Positions 4,611-12,111 of a stretch of DNA of 12,111 nucleotides are shown one piece after another. Position 1 is the first letter of the stretch. Each line of letters opens with the position of its first letter. The DNA lies in assembly GCA_023388515.1 (NCBI GenBank), contig JAEWGD010000041.1, positions 1 to 12,111 on the forward strand, written 5' to 3'. This DNA is from Bacillota bacterium (GTDB lineage: Bacteria; Bacillota; Clostridia; Oscillospirales; Ruminococcaceae). Below the pieces are notes generated by a model. The model was not told the origin of the DNA and made no database searches. It was given only the letters and a program-made list of their open reading frames with translations. The position numbers and the translations under genes were made by a program.

Positions 4611-7600
4611 TTATGGTAAGAAGGAGTAAGGTAGAATAGGAATGGGTAATGAATACTGTCGAGGGTCAGGAGAATATTTTAATGTTTCAAAATACTCTTG
4701 TCCTAAAAGCTCCGACCCTGGTGTATGTGTCCGATCAACTTCTCCAAAAATATCAGCAGTCACTTCCCACGGACGTGAGTAGTAATCTATAGTTGATACA
4801 CTAGGATCACTAAAAGCAGATGGGATTGCAATTCCAGTAGTGTATTTATAGACTCCCAATTCCTGTAGTTGAATGTAGTGACCATATTCATGTCTGACAA
4901 GTGCAACTGGATCATTTCTATCTTTCGCATCTTTTTCTAAACCCATTATTCCGAATGAAAATGATCTATCAAAAGGTGTTCTGACTACAAACTGTCCCTT
5001 GTACGATGAAAAATAATTTGATTCTAAAACTTCACCCTCATCCGTATTCCACTTATCATAATTATAGAAATCTTCGTTTAATTTTCCGCCTGTTTCATAC
5101 ATAGGATCAAAAACACGCTTTTTATAAGCTCTACCTATAACTTCCCCACCTTTACCTACACCTGCAATAGCTACATCTTTTACCCATTTTGGTATTTTAA
5201 TATGCCCACTCGGATCAATCCCAACAATCGGATTATTATGACAATAAGTATAAAGATTCAAACTAAGCGGATCACCCTGCTTGCCCGCAAAACTATCCCT
5301 CTGAGTAAACCTACCATTAGATGGGTTATAATGCCTAGCACGAAGATAAATTGTTCCCGTTTCGGAATCGTAATACTCACCACAATAACGGAAAGCATTT
5401 GTGTCGGCATCGTCAATATTCTTTTCAACACCGAAAGCATCGTACTTGTAAGTCTTAATTACGTTACCGTCTATATCTGTAAGATTTACAACATCACCGT
5501 GAGCATTTTGCGTGTAATAGGTATATTCTGACTTTGCACCATTTTTATAGTTATACTTTGCTACAAGACTTGTGCCTCTGATATAGCAATTTGCCTGATA
5601 GAACGCACCATTCTTTACGTCAGCAACAACCTGCTTAGCACCGTCCCATACATGCTTTACTGTTTCGCCATCAACAGTTTTACTTGCACGGAGTCCGTCA
5701 GCATTGTAAGTATAGCTTGCTATTGTTTCACCATCAGTAAAGCCAACAAGCTGATTTATTGCGTTGTATGCGTTGGTTTCTGTCTTTTCGTCAGTTGTTT
5801 TTGTAATCTGGCTTCCGTTTGCATCATAAGTGTAAACAGTTTCCTTTACATTAGATATACTATTTATACTATTCAAACGCTCAGCTGGATTATTCGCCAA
5901 ACCAGTAAATGAATCTTCACTATCTGCAAATTCAATTGTTCTTGTTTCCTTTTGCAGAAGTGTTGTGTAATTGCCATTGCTATCAGTAAAATCATACTCA
6001 GTTATATAATTTTCCGAACCTGTTGCCGTCATTTTTGATCGGTTGCCATAATCATCATACTCGTAAGAATATGTATCAACTGTTGTATTGCCAACAGAAA
6101 TATTCTCCTCTGTAAGCCTTTTCAACCCATCATATTCATATGATGTTTCCTCTATTATACCATTTTCTGTTCGGGTTTTGCAAGCGTCAGAACCATCTAA
6201 ATAATATGAATATTTGTGGCTTGATATGTTCACATTATCCTTTGCTGTCGCAATATTTGTAATTCTGTTTGCATTATTGTAAGTATATGTCGAAACTACG
6301 CCGTTTGCAAGGTTTTCACTTGCCTTGTTTCCGTTTGCGTCATAGGTGTAAGAAGCGGTGAATTCTCCACTTTCTTTTACTTCAATAACTCGCATTTCAC
6401 CATCATATTCATATGATGTATTTGAATAAAGAAGAAAATTACTAATACCCACAATAGAATTATCTACATATTGAGAAATTCCAACATAGAAATAGCCTTT
6501 AAATGTTGGGCCATTCTCCTTAATTATTCTGCCTAAACTATCATATTCATAGATTATTGTTTCACCATTCTGAACTGTTTTAGAAACTCTTCCCATATTG
6601 TCATAAGTATATGACTTGCTGACATTTTTTGATATATCTGTTGGGTGTACAACATTTGTTTCTATCACACGGTTAAGTGCATCATAGGTATTTGTTGTTA
6701 TATTTCCGTTTGCATCAGTTGATGTAAGAACATTTCCATTTAAGTCATAGGTAATTGTTCCAGAATTATAACCTGTACTGTCAGTTGTTCTTACAGCTCT
6801 CATCCAACTGTCGTGCTCATATTCTGTTGTTAGGTATGTGGTATCACTCTCGGAGGACATACCTGTGTACATTTTCGTCTGAACGCCATCATTATTATAG
6901 AAATATTTTGTGATATTTTTCTCACCATTTGGTGTGTCATCGCTCAGACTTACCTTTGTAAGTAATCCTAAAGTATTGTATTCGTTTTGTGTTACACTGT
7001 ATTTTTCAGATGCAGAATTCTGCTCCTGTACTGTCTGTTTTACCTCAATTATTTGTCCGTTTCGGTTATATTTATTTTCCGTAACCGAATAATTTACCAC
7101 GCTATTATTAACATTAAATGGGGTGTATGCTTTGATTAAACTTCCTAAATAACCATACTCATATTTAGTAGTATTTGCTAATGCATCTGTGGTTCTTGCA
7201 AGCTGTCCGTTTGCATAATAAGCACTTGTTCGCTTAGTTTCATTGTTTGTTTTTTCTTCAACTGTATTACCTCTGAAATCAGCAAAAGTTTCTGTTACAA
7301 CCTGCTTTTGGGCTGTGATATAGCTTGTTTTTGTTGTTTTAAGACCACTGCATGATTGGACATTATCAGCAAGTATTTCCAATGATTTGTAAACGTTAAA
7401 AGTATGATTCTTAACAAATTCATATGATGTTGTTGTCAGAATCTGCTTTATGCCAGTTTCACTTGACTTAAAATATGTCGCTTTTTCACGCTGTAAACCA
7501 TCATATTCTACAATATTTATCGTTCCGTCTGGGTTTGTTTTTTCAGTCATATTTGAATATGCGTTATATTTATATGATGTAACATTGCCCATTGCATCTG

Positions 7601-10600
7601 TCATAGTTTTAACTGTGCCACTTGGATAATATGTGTTTAATGTTCCATGACTCTTGTCGGCAGAATAATTCGGTGAATATTCAGCTAATTTTCTGCTCAA
7701 AAGGTCATATTCAGCTATTGAAATTGCTGGGTTTGAACCTGTTCCATAATCCTTAACCTTAGTTACATTATTAAATTTATCATATTCATATTCCTTAACA
7801 TATCCCTCTGAACTTGTTTCTTTGGACACCTGAAGTTGTGCGTTGTACTCATATCTAGTCCCGTTTGTAGGCTTAGATACACCATTTCCATACATCCATA
7901 CTTCTTTCGGCAAGCCCTTGCCAACGCCTGATTGATAATAATCATATTCAGTGACATTCCCCTCAGGGTCGGTTGTTTTCTTAACAAGACCAATAATTCC
8001 GCTAACATAACTGTCGGCATAATATTCATAACTTGTGATTGCATAGCGACTTTCGTTCGCAGTGAGGTATATAACTGGATTGAAATTCAGTAAATTTATC
8101 TCGTCAATATCATCCTGTGAAATAGGGTTTATACTTTTTGCAGATTTAATAATTCTTGTTCCATTTTCATCATAAGTATTGATTACTGCATAGCCTTGTT
8201 CGTCAACTTGTGCAGTAATGCTGTTCTTACCGTTATATCTTGCAAGTGTATCTGTTCCGTCTGGATTAGTTGTTTTTTTAACATTACCGTTTTTATCACG
8301 ATCATATTTTGTAGTGTTACCCATAATATCAATGCTTTCGGACATTTCATCATACTTATTTTTACCATCGACCATATTATAGGTGATTTTATCAACTTCA
8401 TATGTCTGTCCATCTGCTTTAACTGTATTTGTCTTTATTGCATACTTTTCATCATAGCTATAATCAAAAGTTTTAACCAATTTATCGCCGTCAAATTCCT
8501 GTAAACCTGTCTGTTTTCTAGCTTTATCATAGGTATAAACCTGTTTTAGACCAGCTGAGTTTATAAGATCATTTACTGCACCATGTGGAAGATAATTTAT
8601 CTCATCTGTAACTTCATTATAGCAGTTTGTGATTTTAGAAAGTCTGCCATTTTCATCATAATTATAGTATTCAATACCTCCTGAAACGCTAGTTGCAGAA
8701 ATCAACTGGAAATCTGAATTATACTGATATGTTACTATTCTGTCTGCAACAATATCTTTAATTTTTATAACTCTGAGATGTTCTTCGTCTCCATTGTAAG
8801 TAATTTCATAGGTTCTGCCTGTGGAATCAGTTACAGTTCTAATGTTGTTTTCCATTGCAGAAATTGTAAGAATATTTCCATTTGCATCTGAAACCTTATA
8901 CAGTTCCCCGTCTGAATTAAAGTAATATTTTGACTGTACTGCATTGGTTATTATATATCCATCGCCATCTTTTGTCATTGCACTTCTTGCATTCAAGCAC
9001 TCAAATCCACCGTTTCCGTCATCCTTGAATGTAGTATTTGAGCCGTCAGGAAGAACAGCTTGATAATATCCCTGTGCTGGGATTACCATTTTGCTGACAT
9101 CAATATTAAAATCCCAACCGATACCAAATGAGCCTTCTTCAGTATTCATGGAGTTGTATGTTCTGATAAAATCAGACTTTACACCCGGTGATGAAATGCT
9201 TAAATCAGTGAAACTCTTGCTGTAATTTCCTGTAGCAATATGTACACCGTCACCCATTTCCCAGCCTTTACGATAGAGGGTGTAGTCGGGTTCTTCCAAT
9301 TCTAAAATGCTTGGAAACCACGGTCTAAACCAGTATCTATCAGCAGTATATCCGTATGGAAAAATCAATCCGAGAAGATTACCCTCCTCATCAACGTAAT
9401 CAAAATTAAATCTTCTTTGAGTGTTAGGGATACCATTTTCATCGAAAATGTAGGTGGTTGGATTGTCCCACAGAATATGCTGTTTTCCATATGCATAGAA
9501 AAATACTATTGAGTGTGTACCAGTTGAATAAATTGCTTTATCATTTGATGGTTCATTAACCTGCCACACGGGTCCAAGAAAATAAATTGTACCAGCATTC
9601 CATTGATTTTCTGTAGTGCTCATATCTGCCAACGTCTGATAAGTAAAATTTTCAATTACTATTAATACATCATTATCATTCTGCATGATAATTTTGTCAT
9701 AACAATCTACATCACCGAAGTTAAAACATCCACCTACATACAGATACCCTCCGTTAATATCAAGCCTTGAACCATCTGTACCTGACCAAAGGCTTCGGTT
9801 GCTTGTCTTAAAATTGAGGGTTCCATCGATAATCAAACTCTGACCATTCAAGTCAAGGTTTGTGTTAGACAAATTCATGCCTGTATTGTAACAATCTCCG
9901 GTAAGCGTGATATTAGTAATGTTTCTATAATCATACTCCCATGAGCCATAGTTTTCATAATTACCAATCCAATATGCAAAATGTGCATAGTCAGAATCGG
10001 AAATTTCTCCGTCACCATCGATATCCATATATTCAAGGTACTCATCATCACCGATATATGCACCTATATTTCCTTCTAATAAATTGAAATCATTGACATC
10101 TATTTCATTGTCATCGTTAAAATCATATTCTTCAATAAATTCCTTATTTTCACTTTCATCAGCAATATATTCCTCAATGATTTCTAAATCAAATTCATCA
10201 ATACTGCCATCATCATTCAAGTCAAACATCTCATCATATGTACCGATAGCTTTTCTTTTACCAATCAAACCTGACACAAAAATCAAATCATTTTCATTGA
10301 TCTGCTCATCGCTCCAAGCATTGTTTTCCCATTCGTTATATGTTGTATCACCGGGATAAAGAACGTTTGTGCCTACGTCATAAGAGCCATAGCCCATGCC
10401 TTTATAGAATCTTGGCAAATATCCATCACATTCAATTTTCACATTGGTTTCTGCACCTAATCCATATGCAGTTACTTCAAAATAACCATTAGCATCAGCA
10501 TAGGCTTCAGCAGCAACATTCCAGCCATCAAAAATAAGTACCTTTACTTTTGTATGATCTCTTCCGTCAAGCAGATTCACACGACCACTCATTGTAAGTG

Positions 10601-10874
10601 AATCCGAAACGGATATTTCCCCTGATGCACTTCTCAATCTTGAAAATTCAGGCAACTCAAAATAGTCTACCTCTCCAAGTCCTTCTATAGCTTCATCATA
10701 TTCTACTTTTAATTTTTCACTATTAACATGTTGTTCAATAACATTTCCTAATGCTTGAATATTTTCAGCACTAATAAGTCCATTATTTCCTGCATCCCCT
10801 AATACTAATATCTGTGCTGTAAGTAACGATGCTAGCACACCTGATATTATGCGTTTATACTTCTTTTTTTGCAT
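4611..10874 (-). CDS. Secreted RHS/YD-repeat polymorphic toxin with zinc metalloprotease tip
   Basis: 2087 residues from ATG 10874, chosen because AGGAG lies 8 bases upstream and the protein opens with a signal peptide (MQKKKYKRIISGVLASLL). An in-frame GTG at 10955 would add 27 residues but lies inside a Shine-Dalgarno sequence. Order of domains: a carboxypeptidase-regulatory-like beta sandwich (about 90-155, ADANGYFEV); three EF-hand/dockerin-like loops (218-229, 251-262, 284-295); a beta-rich region (about 320-415); an RHS entry segment (about 548-575, RTYNS); YD repeats to about 1830; the RHS core (1834-1887, YLRARHYNP, NLYTYCHNNP); and DPSGH at about 1887-1891. The 196-residue tip has HEYGH (1995-1999) with RPWEVTAD giving likely third ligand E2037. 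The family encloses a toxin tip in a repeat shell and delivers it to competitors. No LPXTG anchor is seen. Substrate and delivery route are unknown. Confidence 0.9.
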   Translation of the reverse strand: MQKKKYKRIISGVLASLLTAQILVLGDAGNNGLISAENIQALGNVIEQHVNSEKLKVEYDEAIEGLGEVDYFELPEFSRLRSASGEISVSDSLTMSGRVNLLDGRDHTKVKVLIFDGWNVAAEAYADANGYFEVTAYGLGAETNVKIECDGYLPRFYKGMGYGSYDVGTNVLYPGDTTYNEWENNAWSDEQINENDLIFVSGLIGKRKAIGTYDEMFDLNDDGSIDEFDLEIIEEYIADESENKEFIEEYDFNDDNEIDVNDFNLLEGNIGAYIGDDEYLEYMDIDGDGEISDSDYAHFAYWIGNYENYGSWEYDYRNITNITLTGDCYNTGMNLSNTNLDLNGQSLIIDGTLNFKTSNRSLWSGTDGSRLDINGGYLYVGGCFNFGDVDCYDKIIMQNDNDVLIVIENFTYQTLADMSTTENQWNAGTIYFLGPVWQVNEPSNDKAIYSTGTHSIVFFYAYGKQHILWDNPTTYIFDENGIPNTQRRFNFDYVDEEGNLLGLIFPYGYTADRYWFRPWFPSILELEEPDYTLYRKGWEMGDGVHIATGNYSKSFTDLSISSPGVKSDFIRTYNSMNTEEGSFGIGWDFNIDVSKMVIPAQGYYQAVLPDGSNTTFKDDGNGGFECLNARSAMTKDGDGYIITNAVQSKYYFNSDGELYKVSDANGNILTISAMENNIRTVTDSTGRTYEITYNGDEEHLRVIKIKDIVADRIVTYQYNSDFQLISATSVSGGIEYYNYDENGRLSKITNCYNEVTDEINYLPHGAVNDLINSAGLKQVYTYDKARKQTGLQEFDGDKLVKTFDYSYDEKYAIKTNTVKADGQTYEVDKITYNMVDGKNKYDEMSESIDIMGNTTKYDRDKNGNVKKTTNPDGTDTLARYNGKNSITAQVDEQGYAVINTYDENGTRIIKSAKSINPISQDDIDEINLLNFNPVIYLTANESRYAITSYEYYADSYVSGIIGLVKKTTDPEGNVTEYDYYQSGVGKGLPKEVWMYGNGVSKPTNGTRYEYNAQLQVSKETSSEGYVKEYEYDKFNNVTKVKDYGTGSNPAISIAEYDLLSRKLAEYSPNYSADKSHGTLNTYYPSGTVKTMTDAMGNVTSYKYNAYSNMTEKTNPDGTINIVEYDGLQREKATYFKSSETGIKQILTTTSYEFVKNHTFNVYKSLEILADNVQSCSGLKTTKTSYITAQKQVVTETFADFRGNTVEEKTNNETKRTSAYYANGQLARTTDALANTTKYEYGYLGSLIKAYTPFNVNNSVVNYSVTENKYNRNGQIIEVKQTVQEQNSASEKYSVTQNEYNTLGLLTKVSLSDDTPNGEKNITKYFYNNDGVQTKMYTGMSSESDTTYLTTEYEHDSWMRAVRTTDSTGYNSGTITYDLNGNVLTSTDANGNITTNTYDALNRVIETNVVHPTDISKNVSKSYTYDNMGRVSKTVQNGETIIYEYDSLGRIIKENGPTFKGYFYVGISQYVDNSIVGISNFLLYSNTSYEYDGEMRVIEVKESGEFTASYTYDANGNKASENLANGVVSTYTYNNANRITNIATAKDNVNISSHKYSYYLDGSDACKTRTENGIIEETSYEYDGLKRLTEENISVGNTTVDTYSYEYDDYGNRSKMTATGSENYITEYDFTDSNGNYTTLLQKETRTIEFADSEDSFTGLANNPAERLNSINSISNVKETVYTYDANGSQITKTTDEKTETNAYNAINQLVGFTDGETIASYTYNADGLRASKTVDGETVKHVWDGAKQVVADVKNGAFYQANCYIRGTSLVAKYNYKNGAKSEYTYYTQNAHGDVVNLTDIDGNVIKTYKYDAFGVEKNIDDADTNAFRYCGEYYDSETGTIYLRARHYNPSNGRFTQRDSFAGKQGDPLSLNLYTYCHNNPIVGIDPSGHIKIPKWVKDVAIAGVGKGGEVIGRAYKKRVFDPMYETGGKLNEDFYNYDKWNTDEGEVLESNYFSSYKGQFVVRTPFDRSFSFGIMGLEKDAKDRNDPVALVRHEYGHYIQLQELGVYKYTTGIAIPSAFSDPSVSTIDYYSRPWEVTADIFGEVDRTHTPGSELLGQEYFETLKYSPDPRQYSLPIPILPYSFLP
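5202..5714 (-). repeat. RHS core repeat, copy A (inside the full-length gene)
   Basis: The core that ends in DPSGH at 5202-5213 and starts around YTYNADGLRASK at 5714. It matches copy B at 3306-3818 in the same frame. Copies B and C share variants (DGDTTRH, QIIADV) that copy A lacks (DGETVKH, QVVADV), so the two orphan cores are closer to each other. Confidence 0.85.
9990..10223 (-). other. Three EF-hand/dockerin-like calcium loops
   Basis: Within the RHS protein, DLNDDGSIDEFD, DFNDDNEIDVND and DIDGDGEISDSD occur with exactly 33 residues between their starts. Each has acidic or Asn residues at loop positions 1, 3, 5, 9 and 12. They follow a carboxypeptidase-regulatory-like sandwich, a pairing seen in dockerin-bearing proteins. 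True type I dockerins have two such loops, so this is dockerin-like rather than a certain dockerin. Confidence 0.75.
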
Positions 10875-10950
10875 AAAATTCACTCCTAAATTAATTGTCA
10901 TATTTTTCGTCTTCATATAAATGTTAGATATACAATCTATTGCTTCAAAT

Positions 10951-10960
10951 CTCACCTCCT
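10951..10960 (-). promoter_or_regulatory. Near-perfect Shine-Dalgarno without an obvious gene
   Basis: AGGAGGTGAG on the minus strand is almost fully complementary to the 16S rRNA 3' end, but the next start codon at a usable distance is TTG followed by AAG, CAA and a TAG stop. The real RHS start with its own AGGAG lies about 80 bases further on. It may be a ribosome standby site, a three-codon leader, or a relic. Confidence 0.5.
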
Positions 10961-10994
10961 ACTATAAATCGCAATAAATCATAATAACTTCTAA

Positions 10995-11023
10995 ATTCTA
11001 TCATATTTAAAGATTTATAACAA
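10995..11023 (-). promoter_or_regulatory. Promoter of the RHS toxin gene
   Basis: On the minus strand TTGTTA (11018-11023) and TAGAAT (10995-11000) are 17 bp apart, and TG one base before the -10 box makes it an extended -10. Transcription would start near 10988, leaving a leader of about 115 bases to ATG 10874. The rest of the intergenic region up to 11165 is AT-rich. It holds a 10-bp palindrome CATTGCAATG (11130-11139) and no copy of the XRE-type operator. Confidence 0.65.
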
Positions 11024-11160
11024 CGACTTATAAAATTGTTAATTATATCTTTACGTTTCGTTCATATACTTTTCATGATTTTTGAATTACTGTATCTCGG
11101 TAATAGATAATATAATTTATGATTAATCTCATTGCAATGCTTTTTTACTTGCTGATAGAC

Positions 11161-11197
11161 AAAATAAGCAGTTATCGAATTAATCCGATAACTGCTT
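11161..11197 (-). terminator. Terminator of the WYL regulator gene
   Basis: AAGCAGTTATCG (11186-11197, minus strand) pairs perfectly with CGATAACTGCTT (11166-11177) around an 8-base loop, followed by ATTTTG. The stem contains the last codons and the loop the TAA of the gene. It should isolate the RHS promoter from upstream transcription. Confidence 0.8.
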
Positions 11198-12111
11198 GAC
11201 ACTTTCTATCATTTGCATAAATTCTTCTATTGCTTTTTGTGGGGATTGTATGCTTATTTCTCCCTTAAACTGAAAAATCCAGCTGTAAAATGTTGGGCTA
11301 AGTTCAACATTAACCTTTGCAGAAAAATAGTTTTTATCAATTATTTCTGTTTGAACATCATCACCAAACTTATCTATGATTGATTTCATGTGATTACTAT
11401 GACATTTTAATTTAACTTCAGTGAGTTCGCCATGAAACATTTTGAATGACTGTGACAAGAAATCCTTAAGACAGAAATTTTCTGGACAAGGTTTTGAAAT
11501 ATTCTTAGTGAGAGTTATATTTGTTATCCTATCAATTCTGAAAACTGCAATAGCTCCATGCTTTTCACTGTATCCAACAAGATAATAACGATCATCATTC
11601 CATACTGTCGCATATGGACTGACTGTATATGTAAAGCCGTTATGCTTTAGCACTTTTTCCTTTATTGCTGTATACTCATAATACTGAAATTTTATCTTAA
11701 CGCCCTGTGTAACTGCGGTGTTTATTAAATCAGCGGAATACATACTTATTGAACTTTCAGCTTTATTACAGTTTGATGCACTTACAGAACATTTAAGCTG
11801 TTCAGACTGATATTTGCTGACACATAAAAAGAGCTTATCTATGAGCTGTTCAGATTTATCTGCTGAAATGAACTGGGCTGCATTAACCGCATCGGCAAGC
11901 ATTTTAAGTTCCACTGGTTCAAATTCACGGCTTGCTAGAAAGTATTTATTTTGCGTGCTTTTATTACAGATAATATCATAGCCAGCATTTTGGAGCAGCT
12001 TAATATCTGAGGATATTGTTTCACGATGGGATGAAATATCGAGTTCAGCAAGTTTTGCAATGAGCTGTGAAGTTGTCAGCATATGCTCGTCATCAGTTTC
12101 TCTTTGCAATA
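11180..12111 (-). CDS. WYL-domain transcriptional regulator (5' end outside window)
   Basis: At least 309 residues are visible and the frame is open to the window edge, so the true start lies beyond 12111; the TTG at 12109 is not convincing as a start. A DeoR-type winged HTH (about 11-60, with SSHRETISSDIKLLQ as the recognition region) is followed by a WYL domain (about 128-200). Its signature segments are KIKFQYYEY, VSPYATVWNDDRYYLVGYS and VFRIDRI. A C-terminal WCX-like region runs about 225-305. WYL proteins sense ligands or nucleic acids and control, among others, defence and toxin loci. It sits just upstream of the RHS gene in the same direction but is cut off by its own terminator; control of the RHS promoter is a guess from position. 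A decayed copy of its 3' end lies at 1479-1609. Confidence 0.9.
   Translation of the reverse strand, partial: LQRETDDEHMLTTSQLIAKLAELDISSHRETISSDIKLLQNAGYDIICNKSTQNKYFLASREFEPVELKMLADAVNAAQFISADKSEQLIDKLFLCVSKYQSEQLKCSVSASNCNKAESSISMYSADLINTAVTQGVKIKFQYYEYTAIKEKVLKHNGFTYTVSPYATVWNDDRYYLVGYSEKHGAIAVFRIDRITNITLTKNISKPCPENFCLKDFLSQSFKMFHGELTEVKLKCHSNHMKSIIDKFGDDVQTEIIDKNYFSAKVNVELSPTFYSWIFQFKGEISIQSPQKAIEEFMQMIESVKQLSD

Noticed and set aside
5202..5531. Plus-strand open frames opposite the RHS cores (also 3342-3635 and 5652-5912)
   Set aside because: They are antisense shadows of the conserved core: similar to each other only because the core is duplicated, without ribosome sites or recognisable domains.
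8196..8504. Plus-strand hydrophobic frame of 102 residues
   Set aside because: It lies fully within the YD-repeat region on the opposite strand; the hydrophobic composition is what antisense of Asp/Asn/Lys-rich coding produces.
5210..9230. CRISPR array or true DNA tandem repeat in the RHS gene
   Set aside because: The repetitive look comes from diverged YD protein repeats; no identical direct repeats with regular spacers are present.
10875..10955. 27-residue N-terminal extension of the RHS protein from GTG 10955
   Set aside because: The GTG lies inside the AGGAGGTGAG sequence and has no upstream ribosome site; the signal peptide starts at ATG 10874, which has a well-spaced AGGAG.

Overview
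The window looks like chromosome of a low-GC Gram-positive gut or rumen bacterium, most likely a Ruminococcus-like Clostridium relative. The evidence is the AT-rich sequence, strong AGGAGG-type ribosome sites, a lipoprotein box and Gram-positive signal peptide, and dockerin-like calcium loops. Organism assignment is inference. Every gene I accept lies on the minus strand, so the biological order runs from high to low coordinates.

From the right: a WYL-domain transcription regulator (11180 to beyond the window end) closes with a hairpin terminator. A 210-bp intergenic region with a good sigma-A promoter follows. Then comes a giant secreted RHS/YD-repeat protein (4611-10874). It has a signal peptide, a carboxypeptidase-regulatory-like beta sandwich, three EF-hand/dockerin-like loops, a long YD-repeat shell, an RHS core ending in DPSGH, and a variable C-terminal tip that is a HExxH zinc metalloprotease. 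Right behind it is a small lipoprotein (3822-4553), the likely immunity protein.

Next is a second copy of the RHS core (3306-3821) with no start codon and a different, glycine-rich tip (2586-3305), followed by an exported membrane-anchored protein (1790-2512), its likely immunity protein. A third, short core fragment (about 1608-1772) has lost its tip and is joined to a decayed 3' end of a second WYL regulator gene (1479-1609) that still carries a terminator. This is a polymorphic-toxin array: one expressed full-length toxin, one silent replacement tip with immunity, and one eroding module. Recombination between the in-frame cores would swap the metalloprotease tip for the glycine-rich tip and delete the first immunity gene.

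The left end is a separate unit: a two-gene operon of an XRE repressor (998-1372) and an ImmA/IrrE metallopeptidase (379-981), driven by a near-consensus promoter whose spacer is an 18-bp inverted repeat. A second palindrome in the XRE leader recurs in front of a small zinc-ribbon, Com-like gene (110-313), suggesting that the same repressor controls both. An RNA hairpin lies just beyond that small gene, and the window ends on a possible start codon.

No tRNA, rRNA, CRISPR array, insertion sequence or plus-strand gene could be supported.
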